DNA from: Ooceraea biroi
Lineage: Eukaryota > Arthropoda > Insecta > Hymenoptera > Formicidae
DNA: 64,000 nucleotides
Assembly: GCF_003672135.1 (NCBI RefSeq)
Contig: NC_039507.1
Location: 6,463,624-6,527,623 of the forward strand
Direction: 5' to 3'
Position 1 is the stretch's first letter; each line of letters starts with the position of its first letter. The notes under the pieces are model-generated. The model did not search any database. It saw only the letters and a program-made list of their open reading frames with translations, and was not told the origin of the DNA. This document shows positions 10,622 to 22,200 of this stretch, piece after piece. The translations under genes and the position numbers were made by a program.

Positions 10622-11180
10622 TATGGTAAGGGAGGAGGGAAAAAGAGAAAAGATGAGAACAAGGATGGGAAGAAGGGCAATGGGGTATGAGGAGAGGTTG
10701 GAAACAGGAAGTGGGAGCATATGGGCAAGGAGATGCTGGGAAGAGATAAAAGGAAGGGAGGGAGTGAAAGGATCGAGGTGGGAGGAAGAGAGAAAGGACT
10801 TTTATAAAGAAAGAGGGGTAGCGGTGGAATGGGTCAAGAGGAGAAGAGAGGAGGGAAGGGAGATAAGGGGTGAGATAGAGGAAAGAGATAAAGAGGTGCA
10901 ACAGCAGGAAAGATTTGAGAGAGTGCAGAAATCGAGATGGAATAAATGGTATAAGGAGATAGGGAAGATAGGGTTACCGAGATATTTGAGGGAGGGAAGA
11001 AAGGAGGAGAGAATGATAAGGATAGCGAGATTTAGATTAGGAAATGAGATGAGAGAGGGGAGGTTTTGGGAGGGGGAGGAGAAAAGAAGATGCAGGATAT
11101 GTGAAGGGGAGGAGGAATCATGGGAGCATGTGGTGGAGGTGTGTATGGGTGGGGGTGAGATGGGGGGAAAGAGGGGATAA
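10622..11180 (+). pseudogene. LINE ORF2 C-terminal region with CCHC motif
   Basis: The reading MVREEGKREKMRTRMGRRAMGY leads into WNKWYKEIGKIGLPRYL, IARFRLGNEMREGRFW and a Cys-X2-Cys...His-X4-Cys finger in RRCRICEGEEESWEHVVEVC. This is the usual carboxy end of insect APE-type LINE ORF2 proteins, where the finger is thought to bind template RNA. The ORF runs on from the RT region if the 316-bp insertion is ignored. It lies outside the paired part of the palindrome only because its mate falls beyond the window's left edge. Confidence 0.75.
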
Positions 11181-11520
11181 GGGGAATTTTGAAGGATGAT
11201 GGGAGGGGAGACGGATGGATGAAGCGGCTGCAGGAGAGAAGAAGGGAGGTGGAGGGAAGGAGGGGGGGAGACGGACGGAGACGGACGGACTGAGGTGTGT
11301 GTGAGAGAGTGAAGGGATGGAGGAGAGGAGTTTGGAGAGCGGCGGAGGCGAAGGGCGGAGAGAGAGAGAGAGTGCGGCGTGCGTTAGGGGCGGAGAGGAG
11401 AGAGAGAGAGAGCGTGCGGCGTGCGTATAGAGGCGATTAGGTTAAGGCTAAAGTTGTAAAGGGAACAGGAATCCTTTTGTACCCGTAAGGGCAAAATATA
11501 TGTTTATTATTATAATACAA
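11181..11520 (+). other. LINE 3' UTR and 3' terminus
   Basis: GA-rich, CpG-containing sequence follows the ORF2 stop and ends in aggaatccttttgtaccc... and an A/T-rich tail (gtttattattataat). This tail with no poly(A) tract fits a 3' terminus of a non-LTR element ending in short simple repeats. No gene is seen. Confidence 0.55.
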
Positions 11521-11587
11521 TGACATAATAAAAATGTCGTCTGTGAAGCTGGCACGACGTTCTACCAATATCGAAAAATATATTAAA

Positions 11588-12298
11588 AGTTCTAATAGCA
11601 CTTTTCATAGTTCTACAGTTCTTGATAAAAATTAAAAGAGTTTGCATTCCTTCTATTGAAAAATCAAAATTGAAAAAATGTGCTAACTTCGTGAATCTAG
11701 CACGACACTCTCCCTCTAAAGTACTAAAACGTGTGGAAAATTATTTTTGACTATAGTTCCCGATAGTTCTAACCAAGATTCACACATATATACAATTTCA
11801 GACCGATATTCCACCAATTAACAATTTTTGAATAATTTGTTATATCTGCGTTCAGCACGACACTTAGTGAAAATGCGTCGTGATGATGATTTTCAGCAGT
11901 TCTAACGATAGTTAACTCTTCTGAAAGTAATTCTATGCATAGAACTCTTGCAGAACTGTCGAGAACTATCGTTAGAACTGCTGAAAATCATCAGCACGAC
12001 GCATTTTCACTAAGTGTCGTGCTGAACGCAGATATAATAAATTATTCAAAATTGTTAATTGGTGGAATATCGACCTGAAATTGTATATATGTGTGAATCT
12101 CGGTTAGAACTATTGGGAACTATAGTTAAAAATAATTTTCCACGCGTTTTAGTACTTTAGAGGGGAGAGTGTTGTGCTAGATTCGCGAAGTTAGCACGAC
12201 ATTTTTTCAATTTCGATTTTTCAATAGAAGGAATGCAGAACTCTTTTTAATTTTTATCAGGAACTGTAGAACTATGAAAAGTGCTCTATTAGAACTTG
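11588..12298. mobile_element. Palindromic MITE of ~710 bp
   Basis: The left half (from agttctaatagcactttt) is mirrored by the right half (ending aaaagtgctctattagaact) around an axis near 11,940. Internal landmarks such as cacgacgcattttcacta and its complement, and gatgattttcagcagttct, pair at the expected distances. The arms are ~340 bp and differ by scattered substitutions. There is no ORF. It is a non-autonomous foldback-type element. Confidence 0.75.
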
Positions 12299-12389
12299 TT
12301 GGATATTTAAAGGATTAGGAAGCGTGGCCCGGTAACTGAGAAGGACACACACTGACACGAGAGTACCGTATTTAGTTAATATAATGTTT

Positions 12390-13066
12390 ATTAATATACA
12401 CTACTCACAAAAATTAGAGAACACCAAACTTTTCTTAAAAAATAGGCAAACTTCAAGCAGCTGTAACTTTGTTAAAAATGAACGAAATTTAAATTAAAAA
12501 AGGATTTTAAAGCTTGAAACTTCTACTTTCGAACGGTTGCCATGAGTTTAAATTTCTGTGACGTTTGGTAATTTTTACATACAAAAAACTGCGAAATGGA
12601 CAAAATAAGAAAGTTTCTTTTCACTTTGAAGGTCTGTCACGTATCAAAAAAAAATTCTGCGAAAATTCTCACTTTTTATTGTAAAAGATTGAAGTTTTTC
12701 CTACAAAACGCTTTTTTTAAATTTTTCTACGAGTTTTTGTTACTGAGTTATCGCCGATTAAATAAAAATTGGCATTGTTTACTTTGATTGCTCATAACTC
12801 CGGTAAAAATCATCGCACAGCAATTTAAAAAACGGATTCTTAAAGCTGAAACTTTGCTCTATTGAACGGTATACTTGCCCAAATTTTATAGAAAACATGG
12901 AACCATGCTGAAAATGGATGAATATAACGTAAAAATGAATGATTTTTCACTTTGTCATTTTGACTTTAAAAACAATCGTACAGAATGACAAAAAAATTTG
13001 TTCTTCACATTTTTTTATACTTTTCAATACCATGAATTTGACTAAAATTTGCCGAATAGCTGTAAG
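12390..13066. mobile_element. Possible Tc1-like element fragment
   Basis: Begins near cactactcacaaaaattagagaacacc, a type of terminus I associate with insect Tc1-like elements, followed by AT-rich sequence with two diverged versions of a 'ttaaagct(t)gaaact...cgaacggt' segment (about 12,500-12,540 and 12,830-12,880). It runs into the assembly gap. No transposase motif is visible, so the call rests on the terminus only. Confidence 0.3.
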
Positions 13067-13166
13067 NNNNNNNNNNNNNNNNNNNNNNNNNNNNNNNNNN
13101 NNNNNNNNNNNNNNNNNNNNNNNNNNNNNNNNNNNNNNNNNNNNNNNNNNNNNNNNNNNNNNNNNN
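13067..13166. other. Assembly gap (100 N)
   Basis: An exact run of 100 N of the kind used for gaps of unknown size. Order and orientation across it are not guaranteed, so the palindrome on its left and the inverted duplication on its right may not be truly adjacent. Confidence 0.99.
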
Positions 13167-13204
13167 GAGAGATGATGAATAAAGTTCCATGAGAGGGGTA
13201 ACTA

Positions 13205-13540
13205 ATTTGGAAAAATTTTTTTTTCCCCCCCCCCCCCCCCCTAAAAAAAAAAAAGGGGGGCCCCCCCCCCCCCCCAAAAAAGGCCCCCTTTTTTTTTTTT
13301 TTTTTTTTTTTTCCTTTTTTTTTAAGGGGCCCCCCCCAAAAACCCCCATCCCCCCTTTTTTTTTCCCCTCGCCCAAAAAATTCCCCCCCCCCCCCGGGTT
13401 TTTTTCCCCAAACCCCAATGGCGGGTTAAGATTTTTCCCCCTTTTCCCTTTTTTTATGGGTTTTTCTTGAAAAAAACATCTACCGGGTTTATTAACCGGA
13501 GGCTTTATTAACCCTTTTTTCCTCTTTTGGTATTCCTGTT
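13205..13540. other. Homopolymer-rich low-quality sequence next to the gap
   Basis: Long alternating blocks of c, t, a and g (for example 13,225-13,320) with almost no mixed words. This looks like a low-accuracy read end and not genomic sequence. Any ORF here should be ignored. Confidence 0.8.
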
Positions 13541-14434
13541 TAAGGAGTAAGCCCGAAGTCCACCACAGTCCCCGAAGGAATCAGAAAAGCGGAAAAACTG
13601 GAATACTTTGGTTTGAATATCAAGTCAACGTTGTATACTAAATCTAAACATAGCGGGGTGGCTTCCTCCAGGAGTCTGGAAATCTCCTTCCAGTCCGTTT
13701 TAACACTATGCAATCTATTAAATGCACAAAATCGGTTAGTAGCTGTAACCTGACCAGAGATTGATATAGAGATCGGCAAATGATCGCTACCCCAAGGGTC
13801 TTCTCCAACTCCCAGGTGCAAGCAGATAGCAAGCGGGGGTTGACAATTGTAAGGTCAATAATTGATTGCGTAGTATAAAAACGAGAAAAATATGTGGGTT
13901 GACCATTATTGATCAATACAAATCTGCCGTATCCAATGCGTCAAGCAAATTCCTACCTATCGCGCATGATGAAGAGCTGCCCCATGCTACATAATGCGAG
14001 TTGAAATCTCCCGCGATTAGAAGGTCCGCCTCACCTTGAAACTGGTCAAAAAATCTCGACCAGTCCTCCGTTGACACTCGAACGTCCGGAAGCTTGTATA
14101 AAGAAACGATGTACAAAGGCTTCTTATTTAAAATTATCTGGATTCCACAAACCTCCAATCTATCATCACAGTTATACTTAATATCTAAAATCGTATACCT
14201 AACCGCATTACTTACTAATATTGCAACCCCTCCTCCTCGCTGGTTAAAACGATCGCATCTAACCGTGTCGAATCCTTTAATTTTGAGAGGGTCCTGCGGG
14301 CTGCACCAGGTTTCCGCAAGGAGGATAACGGAGTAGTCCTTAGATCGAAGGCTTAGCTCAGCTAGTTTCTTGCGGACGCTCTGGCAGTTCCACCGAAGGA
14401 TGTTGAATGTTAGGCGAGACGGGTAAAGACTCAT
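13540..14434 (-). pseudogene. I/Jockey-like LINE ORF2 endonuclease, 3' truncated (arm A)
   Basis: Starts MSLYPSRLTFNILRWNCQSV with RKKLAELSL, then LLAETWCSPQDP, RGGGVAILVSN, LIAGDFNSHYVAWG (catalytic Asp-Asn motif) and, after two frame changes near 13,915 and 13,800, WGSDHLPIS (catalytic Asp-His). It is therefore a complete but frameshifted APE endonuclease domain. The RT domain would follow toward lower coordinates but is cut off by the junk and gap. It overlaps the end of ORF1 at 14,358-14,434. This is a different LINE family from the one in the palindrome. Confidence 0.85.
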
Positions 14435-15876
14435 GGAGAGATACCGCCTTAAGCAGTCTCCTGAGCAGCAGGGATATGTCGTTTGAACTCGATAGTGCTA
14501 TTTCAATGTTCCTCCATATCTTCAAGTCCTCCTCCACGACCAATTTGTCGGCAAAGTGTGGAATCCTCGTCGCTGTCGCGGGCGTTGCCGAGGTTCCATT
14601 TCTTGATAGAGATTGTGCGCATGACTGCGACGAATATAAAGGGTACCGAAGCGGCGGAAACTCCTTTGGATTCATATTCTGGCGACGGCCGACGGCATCA
14701 TTTAAAACATTCTTGAGGCTATCTTCTAACGTGAGTCTGGCTGTTCGGAAGTCTACATTGTCTACAGCCATGACGCGATTAATCTCCCTTCTCTTGAAGT
14801 ATTCCTTGCAGTCCTTCGAGAAGGTGCGATGATTGCAGCTACAGCTAATGCATACTGCGGGCTTTACACAAGTCACCGATTCTGGATGCTTCGCCTCTCC
14901 ACAGTTGAGGCACTTGGCTGCATTACGGCAAAATTTCGTTGGATGGTTCAGCTGGCCACAATTGTGGCACACTCGTAGCCTTGGAATGAAAATCGACGTA
15001 GAAACTCTAATTTTCCACAGGAAGACGAATTGCGGAATTGTCGACGATCTAATGGTAACCTTGACTGATTCAGAGTCCACAAAGGATGCCGCTCCGGAGA
15101 CGGGGTGCACGACTCTTCTCTTTAGCCTATAAATCTCCTTCACCGGGAGGTTTGGGTTGCCATTCTTGAACTCCAACAAAAGATCCTCTTCAGAAACGCT
15201 CGTAGGAATCTCTTTAATGACGATCTGGCGATACACAAAGGCATTAGGGATAAAAATTTCCCATTGGGCTTCCTTTAAAAATTTATTACTAACTGCCGCA
15301 TTAGCGGCCTTCTTATTGGCGAAGGTTACTGTCCACTTATTAAAACCCGATCTTTCCATCAAGATAAAGGAGACCCCCGATTTGTATAGGCGCCTACCTG
15401 CGTCAACTGCTTTGACAGAATAGCGATTATCGGAATTAGCGACCCTAGGTGCTTTAAGGCATACCTTGAATGGTCCAACATCGAATCTCCCGAAGGAAAT
15501 AGTCTCCCTAGGGCTAGACTCGCTCGTCGACCCAGTTCCAGCATTGCTTGCTGTTTCGCCGGCCTCCGGAGATTTTCCTCTTCATTGACTCCTTCGAGGG
15601 CATGACGTCCCCGTTATTGCAATTCTTGGTGTTGAGCGAACCGTTTCCGGTTTCTATCTTGCTTGATTTGTTCGGAGGCAGAATGTCCGTGCCATTACGA
15701 CTCCTTTTTTGCTTCATATTGCCACCGTTAGCTTCCATCGGAAAGCCACGGAAGGGCGCAGTCATCTGAAGATCGTCATCCAAGCATACGCTGCCGTCCT
15801 CATCTGACGTACATTGTCCAGGAGTCCAATCCATCGAGAGCGCCTCTCCCGCACAAAGGCGAGAGAGGTTAGTCAC
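14358..15876 (-). pseudogene. I/Jockey-like LINE ORF1 (gag-like, three zinc knuckles), arm A
   Basis: The downstream part (15,362-14,358) reads MMERSGFNKWTVTFANKK and has three Cys-rich knuckles: CHNCGQLNHPTKFC, CLNCGEAKHPESVTC and CISCSCNHRTFSKDC. These are CCHC nucleic-acid-binding motifs of gag-like ORF1 proteins, here in the order typical of I/Jockey LINEs. Upstream frames at 15,876-15,514 and 15,544-15,359 hold an N-terminal acidic region and a stretch that reads FDVGPFKVCLKAPRV in the third frame. One frameshift near 15,560 therefore splits ORF1. The mirror copy in arm B shares it. Confidence 0.85.
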
Positions 15877-16609
15877 GTTCGTCTACAGACTACTTTGTGG
15901 GTTATTAATATATAATAACCAGACAAAACCCCACACGCACTACGTCGAGGGGGGAGTCAAATACGATATCTGCCCCACTATTCAGAGGTCAATATTACGC
16001 AAAATTTCGCGCAAAAGCTCGACATGTGGCCGCAATCACCTTTTCAAGTCGCCATTCCCTTACGTTCCCGGATATACCGACAGCATGAGATCGGCGCTGC
16101 TGCCACCTATCGGAGCAAAACTGTACTGTACAAACGACGATGACGACGATAATAATGACGTTTCTTAATCGAAAATTTGCCAATTTCAGACTTTGCATCG
16201 CCATATCTCCGCTCGTAGGGCATGTAGAAGAAAAATGAAAACACTTTTATTACATAATTCGACCCCGAGCTATCCATTGAGCCTATTTAGAAGTTGATCG
16301 GATCAGCCGTTACTGAGATCCGATAATCTAAGCGTCTCTGAAAACGTCGCGTCGCGTAATAATACACACGGTCGGTCTCGCTGCGCGTATACTTGGCGCG
16401 AGACACTACCGTGTCTCTTGATAAAACCTATTTATTACAGTAGTAAGGAAACAAAATGTGAAGTACAGTATTACTAGATTTTTAATAATTTTATTTGCAA
16501 ATAAAATTGTCACATTCGGTATTAAAAACTCGCTCCCTGCCGAAGCAGAAAATAATCAAGAATTAATGAGGTGGCGAGTGCCTATGCTATGCTTTTCTTT
16601 TAGTATAGT
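15877..16609. other. LINE 5' flank, no gene seen (arm A; mirror near 61,930-62,662)
   Basis: Contains an ORF-poor stretch duplicated almost exactly in arm B. A short basic ORF at 15,995-16,204 (minus) has a hydrophobic run but no recognised motif. It may include the LINE 5' UTR; the boundary is not visible. Confidence 0.35.
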
Positions 16610-18140
16610 ATAGTATACAGGGTGTCCGGTAGGGAAGTACCGACCGGAAAGGTGAAGATAGATTGGATGAAGCTGAGAAGAAAAGTCCTATAACATTTTC
16701 CAAACTTCGCAATATTTCTTGAGTTATTAATTAAAATGTCTGGGCGAATGAGCGCGCGGCAAGCGGTAATAAGCCAGTAGGCCGGCCTCTATAGGGTGGG
16801 CGGCGAGCGGCGAGCGGCGGCCGATGACATATGATACTCCGCAGGAAAATACTTGTCTCTCTGGTGGTAGGAAAATGATGCGCTATCATTTCCACACCAC
16901 CTTGCGGTAGATAGCTTGGTGCGCTTTTTTTTCTAATGCTTCCCCGGTAGGCCTAATCCACTCTAATTAGTTAATGCAAAAATTGTTCGAAGTTCCTTCC
17001 TCCTTGTCGTTTAGCGGTACACTGTGCATTATGTTTTATGTGTAAATGGCATCAGGGCAGAACGTGCAGGCAGACGTTCGAGAGAATGGAGGCTTCGACA
17101 TCGTCGTTTTTCCTCCCATGCGGATAGATAGCGAGATCGCTCGCACGTCAATTCGCGGGCAGATAGCTCGTTGCGTTCGCTTTCGTCGGCGGCGATGCTG
17201 TCTTTGATATCTCAGGTGAGCTAATTTCCTTATTTGGCATCAGCGGTCTTGTGTGGCACGCGTTAGCGTTGCTGACCGCGCGAAAAGGAGAGGTGTCACG
17301 CTATTTTTCAGATCGGCGGACATAACCTCTACGCGCGCTCGCGGCATCGGGAGATTCGGACACCGAGGGACGCCGAGGGACATCGAGGGAGGAGATTACG
17401 CACGTGGATGAGGTTCCAGCAGCGAGTTCTGTGGCTTTGCCACTAGCCTTAAGCACAGCATCGAAGAACCGACGGTCGCTCAAGCGATCGGGGCGTTGTA
17501 CCAGGTATGTCCTCTTGTTGACCCAGTTATTCTTGGCAATATCTGGCGAAGAGAGGACATAACCGACGGTTTCTTCTGCTCTCCCCCCCCCTTTTTTGGG
17601 TTGTGTCATCACCGATCAGGATCAGTGAGGATAAGGCCTTCGTTTCTCTACGGCGTGCTGCTCTCCTGGCCAGCGAGTTTTTCGGATTCACAGGATCCGT
17701 TCGCTTTTCTGCTTCACACCCACGGGCGGCGCTTTCGGGCGATTTTTGGGAGAGTCCAACACCCGCTGCATTTTCTCGTTTCGCTGTTCGGCATCATTGC
17801 ACCGGCGGTTCGAACGACACACACTCTCTCTCGGAATGCGTTACACCGGAAGAGAACATGCCGACTCCGCGCGCGTCGCTTGTCTATATGAGCGATCAGG
17901 CGCGTTCAAGAACACACAGTTGGAACCCTCCCGTGCTGGATCCTTTCTAGACAGACAGTCGTCAGTCGCCATGTGTTCTAAGCGTGGACACTTGTGCTCG
18001 ATTTCTGTCTTCTTCTGTGGTATCAGCGGATCTGGCGGCACCGACCCTTCTTGCAGCACTGGCCTTATCAGGTCATGGGTCAATTTTCTCTGTGCCATCT
18101 TTTTCAGCCAATAGGCTTGAAGCGTACCGATCAAGCCGAA

Positions 18141-18212
18141 TGCGTGGCGTAGCAGACAGCGCGCCGGCTTCGCAAGCGCGAGATTGCTGGATCGAATCTC
18201 GCTGTTCGATCG
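18141..18212 (+). other. tRNA-like pol III A and B boxes (arm A)
   Basis: TGGCGTAGCAGACAGCG resembles a tRNA A box and D arm, and GGATCGAATCT 40 bases on resembles a B box and T loop (consensus GGTTCGANTCC). No acceptor stem closes around them, so this is not a functional tRNA. It may be a tRNA pseudogene or the head of a tRNA-derived SINE. The mirror copy is at 60,325-60,396. Confidence 0.4.
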
Positions 18213-21200
18213 GGCTCTTTTTCTTGCTCGAGCACTCATGGGTCCCTGCTGCATCTCCGCAACGCCTTCGAGCATCTCCACTCATCAACTCAGCCGCGCA
18301 CATTCGATATGGCGCATCCATTCAGGGCTGTTGTAACTCATGCAGAACGGGCACCTTCTTGACGACGACGTACGATCGGTCCTGACACGTCTGCATTTTG
18401 TCAGTTTACGTCCCTTAGCTGTGTCGCCGACCGGCAACCACGAACGGCGGTTTTCCGTACGACACGCTTCCGTCTTCCTGCCCTCTAGTCTCGCGGGTTT
18501 TTTAAGGGGTGTACCCCGCGGCCTGCGGCGGAGGTGAAGCCACACGAACGTGCGTTGGCAAGTCGCACTAGCTTCTCGCACGCACGCGGGAGCGTGCGCG
18601 TGTCTGGACAACGCACAACCAGGACGGATCTTGTCATCTTTGGTCCTGATGGGTCCAGGAGCCCATGTTTGACCGGCATCGGAATTGCTGACGGTAGTTC
18701 TTTGAGCCTGGCTGTAGGCTCTTCTGTTCTGCTGTCGCCGCAACGCCCACAGCAGTAGCCGTCACCGGCGACTGGAAAGCGAGGTTCACCCGGTTCGCCA
18801 GACACCGAAGCAGCGGAACCAGCTTCGTGGTTTTTCCGTCATTTCATTAGTTGGAGACTCGAGGGGCCCCGGTTCGTCTGTTCTTCCTCGGCCAGGAGAT
18901 CCCGCTCACTTGAGCTGTCACCATCCTTTAGTCGCGATCCCGGCCTTGAGGATTTGCCGATCGCTTGGGTAAATATCCGCATTGGCTGAATAATGCCATT
19001 GCTCCTCTATGGTGTTGGACGCCTTACGGGATCTCTGCTGCCTCTGCTGCCTTTCATTTCCTTGCGATCCGCGAGAGCCTTCCTCGTTGCGTCCGCATTG
19101 CCGTTTTATTTCGGCCTCTCGGAAACCTCGTCGTCTTAGGCGAGCCTTTGTTCCTGCGGCACTTTTTTCTTCACGTACCTTGCAGCCATTTGTGCTTCTA
19201 CCTATCATCGAGTGACGGTCGATTTACTCTACTTTGCGCAAAGTACACACGCATATCGAGCCGCCTCTTCTCTAATTAGAGGATGCGCGATCTGTTCATG
19301 CTCCCAGGATCGCGGATGATTTCTTTCGGCGTTGACGACGCCTTCTTCGCCCGGATTTTGTCACATTTGTTCAATGTTTTTGATCGCGCAGTGGATTATC
19401 GCCATCGGACTGTCTGACTTGCGAGATCATTACAGAGTTTCGGTGCGGATATCATCGCTGTCTGCATTCCAGGATACCACCTGATTTTGGAGATACTGAT
19501 GATGTGCCTCGAGGAGGTGCATTGGTCTCCGACTCCCGGGTCATGGGGCCCTCATCGTGGTTTCCTTGCAGTTCATTTAATCCCTAACGTACGCATTGCA
19601 TCTCTCTCAGAGACGACAGAAATGCGCTGTTGGTTGTCTCCGATGGCAAATGATGTGCTGATGGAAACACCATCGAGCCTGGGTTCCAGGTAGAATTTTT
19701 TCCGTGGAATAAATTTGGACATATTAGTCATTGAGATATCACTAATGTTGTCCTGGGCATGCATTAAAGCCGCTCGGTCGTGGTGCCTTTATGTGTACCT
19801 TCTTATATCATTCTATAAGGCATGAGTGTGAGTGTCTCTTGGTTTTCGATTAAACTAACGGAGCCTCCTCAGCAGTTTTGCTTTGAACGTTTGGGCGCTT
19901 CTTGTGCGGATTCAGGTACACTCGACTAGTGACCGCTATTCGGCATTGTTCTTTTCCTGATTCAAGGGGGACTTTAATGCCTCTTCTCACCATGCTTCGT
20001 TTCGCAGTCGGTTGGACTGCTTTCTATTACTGCATCGGTTCTTTCGCATATTTGCAGCTCTTTTCTACCCTTGCCTCCCACCTGTCGGTTGTTCTGGAAC
20101 AGGTTGAGCGCCAGTATGAGGATCGGGATATCTCTTCTTGTATTTACACGCCTCATGTCTTAGAGACAATTTTATTTTTGATTCTCGATTCGCTGCTCCT
20201 GTTCCTGAAGGTTTTTTGGGTGGTAACGTTTGTATAGCGGCCTGGATGTTGGCCTTTTTTCATTTTACTAGCATCTTTTTTCAGTACCAAGTACAACACT
20301 TAGGTATCTGGAGTGCTTCCTGATGCGATTGCATGGAGTGCGTTTCCCATCTCAGGAGAAGGAAAAGTCTTATATCGAGGCAGTTGCGGAGACGGGTAAT
20401 ACTTCGATAGCCCTTACAGACCGAACTGCCTTTGTTCCATCATCTCGTATTTTTTTAGCCTCGTAGTTTTTGCGCCTTCCTTTTCTTCCTTTTGAGGATC
20501 ATCATCTGGCGCGGAGGCTCCCTTCCCGGAAGGCTGGCAGAATATCAGGAAGCCACCCTCCCGAGTCACTCGGGTCCCCTGATCAGTTAACTATCGAATA
20601 GCATTCCGTCAGCTTTCTTGATGGTTTTTTCGTCAGCATCAGCGGACGCGTCTCTATTTCCCGTTGCTTCCCTTCAGTACCTAGATTTTCCGTCTAGAAG
20701 GTACTGCAATATTCGAATCGCAGTGCCTGCGTACATTTTCGGATGGATTCCGATCTTCGTGATATCCCGGCTCTCCGCTTTTTTACCCTTATGTTCGTCG
20801 CCTGGATTACTCTCGCGGCGAGTTTAACTCTCCTCGCCCTCGGAACGAGTCATCGGACTCAAACTTTTCTCTAATGAGGCCTGAATATTTCCTTTTTTCA
20901 CTTTCCAGCTCGAATTCAGTTCCTCTATCAGCGTCGGGCTGCCCTCTACTTTCCCTCTGTTTCTTTCGTGTTGCGAAGCATGGGATTCCTTCCATTGTTC
21001 CGCTTTAGGGAACATTGCATGCAGACGACTTCTTAGCTCTTCTTTGGCCCTTTTGCTTTATCCTCACCCATTACATCCGTGTGGCGAGGTTTTCCGCCTC
21101 TTTTTCGTGACATTTATCGTTTGCAACGACTGCTTTACAGTTCGTAAGTCTCTGGTTTACTCCCGACCTCGTGGAAGGTGGAGTACGCGCCGTTGTATTC

Positions 21201-21560
21201 TCTGCGCTTACGTCTAGTCAGTCTGTGATGTCTGAGGCTACAGCCAATGGAATCCTGATTCGTCATGGAGAGACATATCGGATTGGCGAGCCCCGACTCT
21301 TCGCCGCTCCACACGGCGGACCATAGTGGCGCAGTCTTTTTCTTTATATTTATATTCTGTGGGATTATACAGGTGTTCATTGTACCGTATAGCCTGTGGA
21401 CTCGGTGCATACGCATCTTCCTTTTATGAGGGCTTCTTATATATCGTATCTGGTTTTAGATTTGTTATATGTCATTTTCACGTGGATTTCCTGTCCTAGG
21501 AGTCCTGGTTTGCGGCAAATCGCTGATTTTAAACAGCTTTAAACAGCTACATAGTTATTC

Positions 21561-21653
21561 CATCCGGACGAGACCCTGGAGCATAATTGTATGATTGAAC
21601 GAACTTACCAAGTGAAGTTCGATCCTAATTATGCCCTGGGTCTCGTCCGGATG
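21561..21653. repeat. Hairpin with catccggacgagaccc ends (arm A)
   Basis: catccggacgagaccc (21,561-21,576) faces gggtctcgtccggatg (21,638-21,653), with further pairing of gaacttaccaagtgaagttc near the centre. A third copy of the word sits at 21,840-21,855. Between them a ~65-codon basic ORF (on the minus strand) is bracketed by inverted copies. The same structure is in arm B at about 56,886-56,982. Confidence 0.6.
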
Positions 21654-22200
21654 GACCTCCCACCCTTTTTCTACTTCTTCCTCCCTAGGTACAGCGATTT
21701 GCCTGGGTTTCTTTGAACTCATGAGGATGTGAGGCGCGCGGGCGGCGCGGCGCAACGCGCGAGTTATCGCCTTTTGCTTTTGGCGATTTTTTAACACTGT
21801 TGTCGAGGTGCGTGCGGGAGCACGACTACATAGGTATTCCATCCGGACGAGACCCAGGGCATAATTAGGACCGAACTTCACTTGGTAAGTTCATTCAATC
21901 ATACAGTTATATGTAATATAACAATAGTAATAAAAAATGAAATAAACATTTTCTCTATTTTTGTTATAACAAAGTAACTGTTCTTTATAAAAAACCTAAA
22001 AATCCTCTTCTTGAGATATTATTTTTCCTTTAATTATGTTAAAATAGTTTTCCTTTAATTAAATAATTGAATCTTCTTCGTTTTTGTTTGTATGTTGCCT
22101 GTAAAAATAAAATAGGAATTAAAATTCATATATTAGCATAAAATTACATAAAAATATACATACTGCAAGTATGTATAGAATTATATGTAAAATGACATAC

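Larger units (their letters stand above)
1..10641. repeat. Giant palindrome with ~5.24 kb arms and a 163-bp spacer
   Basis: Bases 1-5,242 are the reverse complement of about 5,406-10,641. Paired positions sum to 10,648 near the centre and to 10,641-10,643 at the outer end, so the arms differ by only a few net indels over 5 kb. The left arm is cut by the window edge, so the true arm may be longer. The spacer (5,243-5,405) contains a TG/CA-rich stretch. Each arm holds an identical nested set: a LINE, a foldback-like element in its ORF1, and a ~317-bp insertion in its ORF2. The arms differ by single-base homopolymer indels, for example in the RT region near 1,590 versus 9,056. It may be a real inverted duplication or an assembly fold-back; sequence alone cannot decide. 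Confidence 0.95.
16610..21900. repeat. Decayed repetitive segment of ~5.3 kb (arm A), possibly R1-like LINE on the plus strand
   Basis: Opens at a cagggtgtccggtagg terminus-like word (16,618). Many ORFs of 60-150 codons exist on both strands but none is long. On the plus strand I see FKGDFNA at 19,961-19,981 and, 1.06 kb on, LHADDFLALL near 21,020-21,050. These are in the order expected for an APE endonuclease and an RT YADD box. On the minus strand a CPFCMSYNSPEWMRHIEC run (18,300-18,360) looks like a CCHC finger. The evidence is contradictory as to strand, so classification stays open. The whole segment recurs inverted in arm B. Confidence 0.45.

Noticed and set aside
13189..13470. Poly-Pro/Lys/Phe ORFs
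   Set aside because: They come from homopolymer junk next to the assembly gap.
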